DNA from: Nocardiopsis sp. JB363
GTDB taxonomy: Bacteria > Actinomycetota > Actinomycetes > Streptosporangiales > Streptosporangiaceae
Assembly (NCBI RefSeq): GCF_900143625.1
Contig: NZ_FRFF01000198.1
Span: 1-64,000, forward strand
Reading direction: 5' to 3'
Length of the DNA stretch: 64,000 nt
Shown here: positions 1 through 8,489 of the stretch, piece by piece
How positions within the stretch are numbered: the stretch's first letter is position 1
Layout of the letters: each line of letters starts with the position of its first letter
Notes under the pieces: generated by a model
What the model was told of the DNA's origin: nothing
The model's input: the letters and a program-made list of their open reading frames with translations, nothing else
Database searches by the model: none
Program-made: the position numbers and the translations under genes

Positions 1-148
1 TCGCCTTGACGCGTGCGGTGCGGGCGGCAACAATCACGCGGCGGGGAAGGAGGGAAACCCACCCCCACCCCGCCCAACAACCCCAAGGAACCCCACCCCA
101 GGCGCCCCACCAACACACCCATGAGACGCCCAACGACCATTAGGGCTC

Positions 149-500
149 CTACCCGAGGCACACCACCAAGCCACGATGCCTCGAACTCGATCGGCTAGGG
201 CTCATTGCCCTGCCACACCGCGGCACGGGCAGGCGGCACGTGACGGCTCGCAGGAACGCCTCCGTGAAAAAGGCGCAGGTCTCCTCCTCGCCGGGCATGT
301 CGACGACAGGGGGCGCCCGGTGATCGGGCGCGTCACGAAGTGCAGCAGGGTCGGAGCGATCATCTGCTGTATCAGGAGCGGTAGCGGCAGGGTTCGGACG
401 CGCCCCATGGCCATCTCCTCGACGAGCATGGCCGGCAATACGCGCGGCTGTCGGTCGACCGCCTCCGGGGTGAGCGCGACCAGGCCCTGGTCACTGATCA
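149..500 (-). pseudogene. remnant of a TetR-family regulator (C-terminal part, frameshifted)
   Basis: Read leftward, about 60 codons around 480-320 give a helical ligand-domain pattern typical of TetR C-termini (RQPRVLPAMLVEEM, then LLIQQMIAPTLLHFVTRP). The frame then stops making sense. It resumes in another frame (MPGEEETCAFFTEAFLRAV) after a G run at 309-313 and ends at a stop at 149-151. No helix-turn-helix N-terminus is visible upstream; the opposite strand there carries another gene fragment. I read this as a truncated, frameshifted remnant. The family call rests on pattern only and is tentative. Confidence 0.45.
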
Positions 501-524
501 GGTGGGCACCGGCGCGTCGGGTTC

Positions 525-990
525 GTGCTGGTCGACCGGTTCGACTTCGTCTCCCCCGGTTCCACGATCGCGTCCGAGCACGTGCGTGAACTGCACGTGA
601 ACCGCACGGGGCGACCACCGAGTACCAACCCGTTCAGCACCCCCATGGTGATGCTGACCTACGCGCCCCTGGCGGAGGCGTTGCGGGAGGTCGGGGTGAC
701 ACGCGAGGCCGAGAACGGTACCTGGTCGTTCGACATGTCCGCCTACCTGGAGCTGACCGAGGAACGCACCCGTTGGCGGGATCTTCCGGGCGACTCGGTG
801 AGTTCGGGCAACCGCAACGAGGTCCTGGCGCGCACCACCGATCCCCGCACGTCGAACTCGGCGGCGATGCACATGGTGGTGTTGTCCTACCTGCTCAACG
901 GTGAGGAGGTCGTCTCGCCCGGCACGGAGGACGACGAGCTCACCGAAACGCTGTCCCGGTTGTTCCTGGCCCAAGGCCAACCCCGGAGTC
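525..990 (+). pseudogene. fragment of a substrate-binding/VWA-type extracellular protein
   Basis: An open frame from about 525 has strong protein character until about 985, including FSTPMVMLTYAPLAEALR, DPRTSNSAAMHMVVLSYLL and a final LSRLFLAQGQP. The TSNSAAM...SY..NG block is characteristic of the periplasmic-binding-like domain of actinobacterial proteins that also carry a von Willebrand A domain. The N-terminal signal and first lobe are missing. After about 990 the frame runs into the antisense of dgt and loses sense, so the VWA half is absent too. The fragment is about 150 of an expected 500-600 residues. It abuts a TetR-like remnant on the opposite strand. Confidence 0.5.
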
Positions 991-1022
991 CTCCCAGCAG
1001 CCCTTCGAGCAGTTCCGGGACT

Positions 1023-2273
1023 TCAGCCCAGGAGCCGCTTGTGCAGGGCCGAGGCGGAGGTGTCGGTGAGCGAGGCGACCTGGTCGATGATGACGCGCAG
1101 CGCGGCGGCGTCGTCGGGCGCGGTCTCGTAGGGGTCTCGGAACTGGGGTTCGAGGGCTCCTGGTGCGCCGTGCCAGAGGACGTCGACCAGTTCGGTGAGG
1201 ACGCGGCGTTCCTCGATCTGGTAGCGGCGTGCCTCCTCGCGGTCCATCACGAAGTGCGCGGCCATGGCCTTGAGCAGCGCGCATTCCAGGAGGGTGCGGC
1301 GAGGCACGATGAGGTCGGCGCCGTAGCGGGTGAGCCCGATCGGGCCGTGGACCTCGCGCGTGGCCAGTTCGGCGGCGCGGCAGAAACGGCCGATGAGTTC
1401 GCTGGTGAGGTTCTTGAGCCCGGCCAGGGAGGCGAGGTCACCGGTGAACTCGCGGGGCCAGATCGGTTCGGCGAGCAGGGAGAGGTAGACGTCCTCCAGT
1501 TCGGCGGCGCCGGCCTCGCAGTAGCGGTCGCCGGCGATGCGCACCACCTCGGCGCGTTCGACCGGGTCGCGCAGGGCCGCCATGCGCACCAGGCCGGAGT
1601 GCAGGGCGTCCTCGACGTCGTGCACCGAGTAGGCGACGTCGTCCGCCCAGTCCATGACCTGGGCCTCGAAACAGGTCCGACCGGTGGGCGCTCCCTTGCG
1701 CAGCCAGGTGAACACCTCGACGTCGTCGGGATAGCAGTTGAACTTGTGGGTGTCACCGCCCTCCCCTCGTCTCCAGGGGTACTTGACCGTGGCGTCCAGG
1801 GTGGCGCGGGTGAGGTTGAGTCCGGCGCTGCGGCCGTCGGGGTCGACGACCTTGCCCTCCAAACGCACGAGCAGGCGCAGGCTCTGGGCGTTGCCCTCGA
1901 ACCCGCCGCAGACCCCGGCGGCCTCGTCGAGGGCCCGTTCGCCGTTGTGCCCGAAGGGCGGGTGACCGAGGTCGTGGGACAGGCAGGCGGCTTCGACCAG
2001 GTCGGGGTCGCAGCCGAGCGCCTGTCCGAGTTCGCGGCCGATCTGGGCGCACTCCAGGGAGTGGGTGAGCCGGGTTCGTGGAAAGTCGCTGACCCCGGGC
2101 TGGACGACCTGGGTCTTGGCCGAGAGTCGGCGCAGCGCGGAACTGTGCAGTACGCGGGCACGGTCGCGTTCGAAGGGGCCGCGCCTACGGCTCTTGCGGG
2201 ATTCGAGGGCGAAGCGCTCGGTGTCGTCGGCGGTGTAGCCGCGATCGGCGGCCTCTCCCGGGGTGGTCGTCAT
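1023..2273 (-). CDS. dgt: deoxyguanosinetriphosphate triphosphohydrolase-like protein
   Basis: A 416-aa HD-superfamily dNTP triphosphohydrolase, expected to hydrolyse dNTPs to the deoxynucleoside and triphosphate in the cytosol. The HD signature is visible as [16 protein letters not shown] followed by [17 protein letters not shown] at about residues 60-105. A second metal/active-site region includes [17 protein letters not shown]. Length is normal for the actinobacterial Dgt-like family. The ATG at 2273 is chosen because the residues upstream of it overlap the coding end of the preceding gene. It starts 27 bases after the stop of the YdcF-type gene on the same strand, so the two are probably co-transcribed. 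Confidence 0.93.
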   Translation of the reverse strand: MTTTPGEAADRGYTADDTERFALESRKSRRRGPFERDRARVLHSSALRRLSAKTQVVQPGVSDFPRTRLTHSLECAQIGRELGQALGCDPDLVEAACLSHDLGHPPFGHNGERALDEAAGVCGGFEGNAQSLRLLVRLEGKVVDPDGRSAGLNLTRATLDATVKYPWRRGEGGDTHKFNCYPDDVEVFTWLRKGAPTGRTCFEAQVMDWADDVAYSVHDVEDALHSGLVRMAALRDPVERAEVVRIAGDRYCEAGAAELEDVYLSLLAEPIWPREFTGDLASLAGLKNLTSELIGRFCRAAELATREVHGPIGLTRYGADLIVPRRTLLECALLKAMAAHFVMDREEARRYQIEERRVLTELVDVLWHGAPGALEPQFRDPYETAPDDAAALRVIIDQVASLTDTSASALHKRLLG

Positions 2274-2299
2274 GTTCGTGACCCTACTTCCGGCCCAGG

Positions 2300-3211
2300 T
2301 CAGGCGGCGTTGACGCGGATGTCGCTGCTGTCGTTGAAGACCCAGTAGTACCAAAGGGAGGCTGTCTCCCTGGTGATGTACCAGAGCTGGGTGCGGCGTT
2401 CGATCACGGCGGGCCCGGAGCGCGAAGGCGAGGTGCCCGCCTCGATGCCGACGTCGGAGGCCATCACCTTGGAGCGCAGGCTGTGCCAGGGGTCGGAGAC
2501 GAGGACGGCGGTCTCCCACTCGTTGGCCTCGTACACCTCGGAGACGGCCTGGAAGCTCTGAAGGGTGTCGCTGCCCTCCTCGACCGCGACGACGTGGTCG
2601 GCGGGGATACCGACGTCCATCAGCCAGTTCCGGCCCGCGGCGGCCTCGGTGAAGTTGTCGTCGGGCTGTTTTCCGCCGACGGTGACGATGACGGGGGCGA
2701 CCCCGTCCAGGTAGAGGACCTGGGCCTGGCGCAGGCGGGCCTCGAAGACGGGTGAGGGAACGCCGTTGTACTGGCTGGCGCCGAGCACGATGATCGCGTC
2801 GGAGGCCTCGCGGTCGTCCTGGCGGGCGGTGTACCAGACCCAACCCCAGGTCGCGGGCGGGATGGCCAGGGCGACGATCAGGACCAGGGTGATGAGCCGA
2901 CCCAGCCGGAAGCGGCGACGCTTGCGGCGCACGGGGCGGCGGTCGGGACGTGGCTCGGGTTCCTCGTCGAAGGGTTCGGGTTCGGGTTCGGGAAGCGGCC
3001 TCGGGGCCCGTTCCTCGCGGGAACGCGGCTTGGGCCGGTCCCGGACGAACCTGCGGGTGAACTTGTCCTCTTCGCTTGGCGCGGACCGCCCGAACTCCTG
3101 GGTGTCCTCGGTGTCGGGGTCGCGGGGGAAGGAGGCGAAGTCGTCTCGCGAGAAGACCCGGGTGGCCTCGTCGTCCGTCTCGTCTCCGCGATCGTCGCCG
3201 GCCGTTCGCAC
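2300..3211 (-). CDS. YdcF/SanA-like DUF218 membrane protein
   Basis: A 303-aa protein with a long charged cytoplasmic N-terminus (Asp/Glu/Arg-rich, about residues 1-100), one membrane segment ([17 protein letters not shown]) and an extracytoplasmic DUF218 domain. The domain starts with [17 protein letters not shown], followed by VTVGGK and [15 protein letters not shown]. YdcF/SanA proteins are linked to envelope barrier function and vancomycin tolerance; the molecular activity is not settled. The GTG at 3211 is chosen because GGAGGTG lies 5 bases upstream (3217-3223); a longer form from a TTG is possible. It is likely co-transcribed with dgt. Confidence 0.85.
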   Translation of the reverse strand: MRTAGDDRGDETDDEATRVFSRDDFASFPRDPDTEDTQEFGRSAPSEEDKFTRRFVRDRPKPRSREERAPRPLPEPEPEPFDEEPEPRPDRRPVRRKRRRFRLGRLITLVLIVALAIPPATWGWVWYTARQDDREASDAIIVLGASQYNGVPSPVFEARLRQAQVLYLDGVAPVIVTVGGKQPDDNFTEAAAGRNWLMDVGIPADHVVAVEEGSDTLQSFQAVSEVYEANEWETAVLVSDPWHSLRSKVMASDVGIEAGTSPSRSGPAVIERRTQLWYITRETASLWYYWVFNDSSDIRVNAA

Positions 3212-3377
3212 CTGCTCACCTCCGCACAATCGTCACAGGGATACCTGTCCCCAACTGAGTTGTCCGGATACGCCGTCGGTGGGGAGACCGTCACGGCCGC
3301 CAGAATATATCACGAACGGATCACGACCACCGGCGCGGAAGAGGCGACCGTACAGGTCGAGTCTAGTGCCGAAAAAG

Positions 3378-3413
3378 CCCGTGGTGACGCTCTCGAACAA
3401 GCGTCACCACGGG
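3378..3413 (-). terminator. rho-independent terminator of ppdK
   Basis: A perfect 13-bp stem (3378-3390 with 3401-3413) has a 10-base loop. On the leftward strand the stem is followed by a U-rich run (CTTTTTC). It lies 18 bases past the ppdK stop codon. Confidence 0.85.
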
Positions 3414-3430
3414 TCGTGGCATGGGACACG

Positions 3431-6124
3431 TCAGTGGGTACGTCCAGCGGCGCGACCGGCCTCCAGACGGGCCACGGGGACCCGGAACGGCGAGCAGGAC
3501 ACGTAGTCGAGACCGACCTGATGGAAGAAGTGCACCGACGCGGGGTCTCCGCCGTGTTCACCGCACACGCCCAGCTTGATGCCCGGGCGGGCGGCGCGGC
3601 CCTCTTCCGCGGCGATGCGGATGAGTCGGCCCACCCCGTCCACGTCCAGGGACTCGAACGGCGAGACCCCGAACACACCCTTCTCCAGGTAGGCGGAGAA
3701 GAACGACGCCTCGACGTCGTCGCGGGAGAAGCCCCACACGGTCTGCGTGAGGTCGTTGGTGCCGAAGGAGAAGAACTCGGCGTTCTCCGCGATCTGGCCG
3801 GCGGTGAGCGCCGCGCGGGGCAGCTCGATCATGGTGCCGACGGGGAAGTCGAGCTCCACGCCGTTCTCCTCGCCGACCTCGCGCAGCACCCGCTGGGCGT
3901 CGTCACGGATGATCTCCAACTCCTGGACGGTGCCCACCAGCGGGATCATGATCTCCGGGCGGGGCCGGCCGCCCTCCCGGATCCGGTCGACGGCGGCCTG
4001 GGCGATGGCGCGCACCTGCATGGTGAACAGGCCGGGCACGACCAGGCCCAGGCGCACGCCGCGCAGGCCCAGCATCGGGTTCTGTTCGTGCAGCTTGTGC
4101 ACGGCCTGGAGGACGCGCAGGTCGTTCTCGTGGCTCTCGCCGCGGGCCTCGGCCACGGCCACGCGCACCGACAGCTCGGTGATGTCGGGCAGGAACTCGT
4201 GCAGCGGCGGGTCGAGCAGGCGCACGGTGACGGGCAGGCCGTCCATGGCGTCGAGGATGCCGCCGAAGTCCTGCCGTTGCAACGGCAGGAGGGCGTCCAG
4301 CGCCCCCTGTTGTTCCTCGGGGGTGTCGGCGAGGATGAGCCGCTCCACCAGCCGGCGACGGTCGCCGAGGAACATGTGCTCGGTGCGGCACAGTCCGATG
4401 CCCTGAGCGCCCATGCGACGGGCACGGGCGGCGTCCTCGGGGGTGTCGGCGTTGGCGCGTACGTACATGCGTCGGGCGGCGTCGACGTAGTGCATCATCC
4501 GGTCGACCGCGCGTACGAGGTCGTCGGCTTGGTCGGAGGCCGGGTCGATCTCGCCCTCGAAGTAGCGGACCACCGGGGAGTCCACGACGGGCACCTCGCC
4601 GAGGTAGACCAGCCCGCTGGTGCCGTCGAGGGAGATGACGTCGCCCTCCTCGATCACCTCGCCGGCGGGCGCGGTCATGCGCCGGTTCTTGGTGTCGATG
4701 TCGAGTTCCTCGGCGCCGCAGACGCAGGTCTTGCCCATACCGCGGGCGACGACGGCGGCGTGCGAGGTCTTGCCGCCGCGGCTGGTGAGGATGCCCTCGG
4801 CGGCGATCATGCCCTCAAGATCGTCGGGGTTGGTCTCACGGCGGCACAGGATGACCTTCTCGCCGCTGCGCGACCACTTGACGGCGGTGTAGGAGTCGAA
4901 GACGGCCTTGCCGACGGCGGCGCCGGGCGAGGCGTTCATGCCGCGACCCAGGCGGTGGACGTCGTCGCCGGCCGCGACCTCGTCGTCGAAGCGGGGGAAC
5001 ATCAGCTGGGCGAGCTGGTCGCCGGTGACCCGCTGGACGGCCTCGTCGAGGGTGATCATGCCCTGGTCGACGAGCTGGTCGGCGATGCGGAAGGCCGCGG
5101 CCGCGGTGCGCTTGCCCACGCGGGTCTGGAGCATCCAGAGCTTGCCGCGCTCGATGGTGAACTCGATGTCGCACAGGTCGCGGTAGTGGTTCTCCAACGT
5201 GTCCATGATGCCCATGAGCTCTTCGTGGCTGTGGGCGTCGATGTCCTCCAGGTCGGTGAGGGGCACGGTGTTGCGGATACCCGCCACGACGTCCTCGCCC
5301 TGGGCGTTCCGCAGGTAGTCGCCGTAGACGCCGGGCTGCCCGGTTGCGGGGTCGCGGGTGAAGGCGACGCCGGTGCCCGAGTCCATACCGAGGTTGCCGA
5401 AGACCATGGAGCAGATGTTGACGGCGGTGCCGAGGTCGGCGGGGATGCGTTCCTGACGGCGGTAGAGGATGGCGCGGGGCGCGTTCCAGGACTCGAAGAC
5501 GGCCTTGACGGCCAGGGTCATCTGTTCGCGAGGGTCCGCGGGGAAGGGCTTCCCGGTCCGATCGGCGACGATCTCCTTGAACCGTTCGACGAGTCGGCGG
5601 AAGTCGGCGGCGTCGAGGTCGAGGTCGTCGATGACGCCCTTCTCGGCCTTGAGGTCGTCGATGGCGTCCTCGAAGAGTTCACCGTCGATGTCCTGGACGG
5701 TCTTGCCGAACATCTGGATGAGGCGGCGGTAGGAGTCCCAGGCGAAGCGCTCGTCGCCGCCCTGGGTGGCCAGGCCGACGACGGACTCATCGTTGAGGCC
5801 GATGTTGAGGACGGTCTCCATCATGCCGGGCATGGAGAAGCGCGCGCCCGAACGTACGCTCACCAGGAGCGGATCGTCGGGTTGACCGAGTCCACGGCCC
5901 ATCGCCTTCTCCAGCTCGACCAGGTCGGCCTCGATCTCGGCGTCCAGTCCGGCGGGCATGGTGCCGCTGTCGAGGTAATGGCGGCACGCCTCGGTGGTGA
6001 TGGTGAAGCCGGGGGGAACGGGGAGACCGATGTTGGTCATCTCGGCGAGGTTGGCGCCCTTGCCACCGAGAAGATCCTTCAGGTCCTTGTTGCCCTCGGT
6101 GAACTTGTAGACGTACTTGGTCAC
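3431..6124 (-). CDS. ppdK: pyruvate, phosphate dikinase
   Basis: An 897-aa cytosolic enzyme that interconverts pyruvate + ATP + Pi and PEP + AMP + PPi through a phosphohistidine. The N-terminal ATP-grasp domain begins KYVYKFTEG...LLGGKGANLAEM. The central swivelling domain holds the phospho-accepting histidine in GGKTSHAAVVARGMGKTCVCG near residue 455. The C-terminal TIM barrel carries the PEP-site motifs FGTNDLTQ and GVCGEHGGDPASV. Length matches the bacterial family. It is monocistronic, with a strong terminator downstream and a 370-base upstream region holding repeated GGTCTA boxes. Its likely role is gluconeogenic PEP supply. Confidence 0.97.
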   Translation of the reverse strand: MTKYVYKFTEGNKDLKDLLGGKGANLAEMTNIGLPVPPGFTITTEACRHYLDSGTMPAGLDAEIEADLVELEKAMGRGLGQPDDPLLVSVRSGARFSMPGMMETVLNIGLNDESVVGLATQGGDERFAWDSYRRLIQMFGKTVQDIDGELFEDAIDDLKAEKGVIDDLDLDAADFRRLVERFKEIVADRTGKPFPADPREQMTLAVKAVFESWNAPRAILYRRQERIPADLGTAVNICSMVFGNLGMDSGTGVAFTRDPATGQPGVYGDYLRNAQGEDVVAGIRNTVPLTDLEDIDAHSHEELMGIMDTLENHYRDLCDIEFTIERGKLWMLQTRVGKRTAAAAFRIADQLVDQGMITLDEAVQRVTGDQLAQLMFPRFDDEVAAGDDVHRLGRGMNASPGAAVGKAVFDSYTAVKWSRSGEKVILCRRETNPDDLEGMIAAEGILTSRGGKTSHAAVVARGMGKTCVCGAEELDIDTKNRRMTAPAGEVIEEGDVISLDGTSGLVYLGEVPVVDSPVVRYFEGEIDPASDQADDLVRAVDRMMHYVDAARRMYVRANADTPEDAARARRMGAQGIGLCRTEHMFLGDRRRLVERLILADTPEEQQGALDALLPLQRQDFGGILDAMDGLPVTVRLLDPPLHEFLPDITELSVRVAVAEARGESHENDLRVLQAVHKLHEQNPMLGLRGVRLGLVVPGLFTMQVRAIAQAAVDRIREGGRPRPEIMIPLVGTVQELEIIRDDAQRVLREVGEENGVELDFPVGTMIELPRAALTAGQIAENAEFFSFGTNDLTQTVWGFSRDDVEASFFSAYLEKGVFGVSPFESLDVDGVGRLIRIAAEEGRAARPGIKLGVCGEHGGDPASVHFFHQVGLDYVSCSPFRVPVARLEAGRAAGRTH

Positions 6125-6497
6125 GGGGGTGCTCCCTCGTTCTCTTGGCGACCCGGTGTTCCGGGCCGACCCCTGGATCTGGGCGCGACTCTATCCACAT
6201 CCGACAGGAGTGACCCTTCAGATACCACCATTTCATGGCATATTCGCAGGTCAATAGAGCCAAAGAGGTCTATACCAATGGTCTAGTCATTGATCAGTGC
6301 CTCCACCTTGATTCCCCTGGATGAAAGAGCTACCGGCAGCCTCCGTGGCCCCGCAACCAATCCCTCGCCCCAGCGGGTTTCCGACGCCTCATTGTGCGGG
6401 GCGACACAGCTCTACCTTCAAGTAACCTACGCTTCCGTAAGTTAGGCTTTGCCTGGACCCGCCAAGGGGTGGGCCCGGACCGGAAAGGGTGCGCGCG
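6125..6497. other. divergent intergenic region between ppdK and trhA
   Basis: This 373-base region has no convincing coding frame. It is AT-richer than its neighbours around 6220-6320. It holds two GGTCTA boxes (6267-6272 and 6280-6285) nearer ppdK and a 22-base inverted repeat (6423-6444) in front of trhA, so it should carry both promoters. I could not place either promoter with confidence. Confidence 0.6.
6423..6444 (+). promoter_or_regulatory. inverted-repeat operator candidate upstream of trhA
   Basis: The arms TAACCTACG (6423-6431) and CGTAAGTTA (6436-6444) are complementary at all but one position around a 4-base centre (CTTC). The site lies 54 bases before the trhA start. The geometry is that of a dimeric TetR-type repressor site; no regulator is encoded next to it. 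Confidence 0.55.
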
Positions 6498-7220
6498 GTG
6501 ACTAAGAAGCAAGGACAGGGGGAGACCGAGGCGAACACCTCAGTGCCCGAACGGGCCGCTGCGGCCGCCGGCGACCTGTTGGAGTCCGTCAAGCCCAAAC
6601 TGCGCGGTTGGCTGCACCTGGGCACCGCCCCGCTCGCGTTGGCCGCCGGCGTGGTCCTGGTGGCGCTCTCCCCCACCGTGCCCGCGATGCTCGCCGCCGC
6701 GATCTACGCGCTCAGCTCGGTCCTGCTCTTCAGCACCTCGGCCGTGTACCACGTGGGCCGCTGGTCACCGAGCGCTCAGCGCCTGCTGCGCCGGATGGAC
6801 CACTCGAACATCTACCTGATCATCGCCGGCACCTACACGCCGTTCATCGTGCTGGTCCTGGACGGAACCCTGCGCGTGGCCATGCTCATCCTGGTCTGGG
6901 GCGGGGCGATCGCCGGGGTGACGTTCAAGCTCCTGTGGCTCAACGCCCCGCGCTGGCTGTCCACCGCCCTGTACCTGGCCATCGGCTGGGTGGCGGTGCT
7001 GTTCATCCCCGACCTGGTCAACGGCACGCACCCGGCCACCTGGATCCTCATCCTGGTCGGCGGCGTGCTCTACAGCGTCGGCGCCGTGGTCTACGGGCTC
7101 AAGCGGCCCGACCCCGCGCCCCGTTGGTTCGGCTTCCACGAGATCTTCCACTCGCTGACCATCGCGGCGTTCGTCTGCCACTACATCGCGGTGTCCTTCG
7201 TCGTGTATACGGCGGGCTGA
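6498..7220 (+). CDS. trhA: hemolysin III / TrhA-family integral membrane protein
   Basis: A 240-aa polytopic protein of the PAQR-like hemolysin III family, with about seven hydrophobic segments. The conserved metal-site motifs are STSAVYHVGRW near the N-terminal third, RRMDHSNIYLIIAGTYTPF in the middle, and HEIFHSLTIAAFVCHYIA at the C-terminus. Bacterial TrhA proteins have been tied to membrane fluidity homeostasis; the old hemolysin name is not evidence of toxicity. The GTG at 6498 is preferred over the GTG at 6489 because GGAAAGG (6482-6488) is correctly spaced only for 6498. The gene stands alone. Confidence 0.9.
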   Translation: MTKKQGQGETEANTSVPERAAAAAGDLLESVKPKLRGWLHLGTAPLALAAGVVLVALSPTVPAMLAAAIYALSSVLLFSTSAVYHVGRWSPSAQRLLRRMDHSNIYLIIAGTYTPFIVLVLDGTLRVAMLILVWGGAIAGVTFKLLWLNAPRWLSTALYLAIGWVAVLFIPDLVNGTHPATWILILVGGVLYSVGAVVYGLKRPDPAPRWFGFHEIFHSLTIAAFVCHYIAVSFVVYTAG

Positions 7221-7342
7221 TCCGCCCCGCGACACACGCTGACCGCTTCTGGCCGGTTCGTCACGATTCGCTTACGCAGTAGGACAACAGGACCGAAACT
7301 CCCCGGAATCCCCCGAGCCCTACCGCTACGTTGTTACCGGTT

Positions 7343-7366
7343 CCCGCGATCGTGTGCGACCGCGGG
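7343..7366. terminator. hairpin between convergent trhA and fdhD
   Basis: A 10-bp stem with one mismatch (7343-7352 with 7357-7366) and a 4-base loop lies in the 210-base gap between two convergent genes. There is no clear U tract on either side. The rest of the gap shows nothing else. Confidence 0.45.
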
Positions 7367-7430
7367 TTCCAGGAGGCGGCCGGAAACCAATCCCCCCGGG
7401 TCCGGTCGTCTCTGCTATGCGCACGAGCCG

Positions 7431-8276
7431 TCAGGCCGAACCCGAGGCCGCCTCGATCAACACCCTCTCGCGACCCGCGTAGACGTTCATCGACTCTCCG
7501 CGCAGGAATCCCACCAGCGTCATCCCGGCCTCGGTGGCCAACTCGACCGCGAGCGACGACGGAGCGGAGACCGCCGCCAGCGTCGGGATCCCCGCCATCC
7601 AGGCCTTCTGGACCAGTTCGAACGAGGCCCGCCCGGACACCATCAGCACGCTCCCCCGCAGCGGTGTGCGTCCCTCGCGCAGGGCCCAGCCCACCACCTT
7701 GTCGACGGCGTTGTGGCGGCCCACGTCCTCGCGCACCACCAGCAGTTCGCCCTCGGTGGTGAAGAGTCCGGCCGCGTGCAGCCCGCCCGTCCGGTCGAAC
7801 ACCCGTTGGGCCTCGCGCAGCCGCCCGGGCAGTGTCGTCAGCGTCGACAGCCCGATCCCGCCCTCGTCCTCGGCCACCGACCAATGGGCCTGGGTGCGCA
7901 CCGCGTCCAGGCTCGCCTTGCCGCACAGCCCGCAGGAGGAGGTGGTGTAGAAGTTGCGCTCCAGCGAGGTGTCCGGCGGAGGCACGTGCGGGGCCAGGGT
8001 CACGTCGAGCACGTTGAAGGTGTTGGAACCGTCCTCGGTCGCGCCCGCGCAGTAACGGATCACCCGCACGTCGTCGGTGTGACGCACCACGCCCTCCCCC
8101 ACCAGGAACCCCGCGGCCAAGTCGAAGTCGTTGCCGGGGGTGCGCATGGTGACCGTGAGCGGGGAGCCGTCGATCCGCACCTCCAGCGGCTCCTCGGCGA
8201 CCAGGGTGTCCGCGCGTTCGCTCACCACGCCGTCCCTGATCCGCAGGATCCTCTGGCGTGTGGTGACCCGTCCCAT
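7431..8276 (-). CDS. fdhD: formate dehydrogenase accessory sulfurtransferase FdhD
   Basis: A 281-aa cytosolic protein that delivers sulfur from a cysteine desulfurase to the Mo-bisPGD cofactor of formate dehydrogenase. The sulfur-carrying pair is in the motif TTSSCGLCGKASLDAV at about residues 112-127. Other family blocks are PGNDFDLAAGFLVGEG, FNVLDVTLAP, EDVGRHNAVDKVVGWAL and VSGRASFELVQKA. A G-rich ribosome site (GGGGGG) lies 3 bases before the ATG. No formate dehydrogenase gene is in the window, so its client must be encoded elsewhere. Confidence 0.96.
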   Translation of the reverse strand: MGRVTTRQRILRIRDGVVSERADTLVAEEPLEVRIDGSPLTVTMRTPGNDFDLAAGFLVGEGVVRHTDDVRVIRYCAGATEDGSNTFNVLDVTLAPHVPPPDTSLERNFYTTSSCGLCGKASLDAVRTQAHWSVAEDEGGIGLSTLTTLPGRLREAQRVFDRTGGLHAAGLFTTEGELLVVREDVGRHNAVDKVVGWALREGRTPLRGSVLMVSGRASFELVQKAWMAGIPTLAAVSAPSSLAVELATEAGMTLVGFLRGESMNVYAGRERVLIEAASGSA

Positions 8277-8433
8277 GTACCCCCCGTTCCGACGCCGGCC
8301 TCGACCGGACGTGTGTACGCGTCACGTTACAACCGCCGATCCGGCAGGTACAGGTCGGCACCCATGACACCAGGGCATTCAGGGGTGGGACCGGAAGGAC
8401 CTTCGTCCCTGTTCCCCACCCCGACGACGAAAA

Positions 8434-8469
8434 GGGCCCCGTGCTCCGCGAGTGCGGTGCACGGGGCCC
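8434..8469 (-). terminator. terminator of glyS
   Basis: A perfect 11-bp stem (8434-8444 with 8459-8469) encloses a 14-base loop. It lies 21 bases beyond the glyS stop. Reading leftward, an A/T-richer run (TTTTCG) follows. Confidence 0.75.
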
Positions 8470-8489
8470 CAGAACCCCGGGTTCGAGGA

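Noticed and set aside
1-148. A C-rich, A/C-biased stretch at the window start that might be a gene fragment
   Set aside because: It encodes only Pro/Thr/Arg low-complexity translations and has no ribosome site or motif.
3260-6286. A very long rightward open frame antisense to ppdK
   Set aside because: Low-complexity Val/Gly/Glu/His-rich translation with no family motifs; it mirrors GC-biased codons of ppdK on the other strand.
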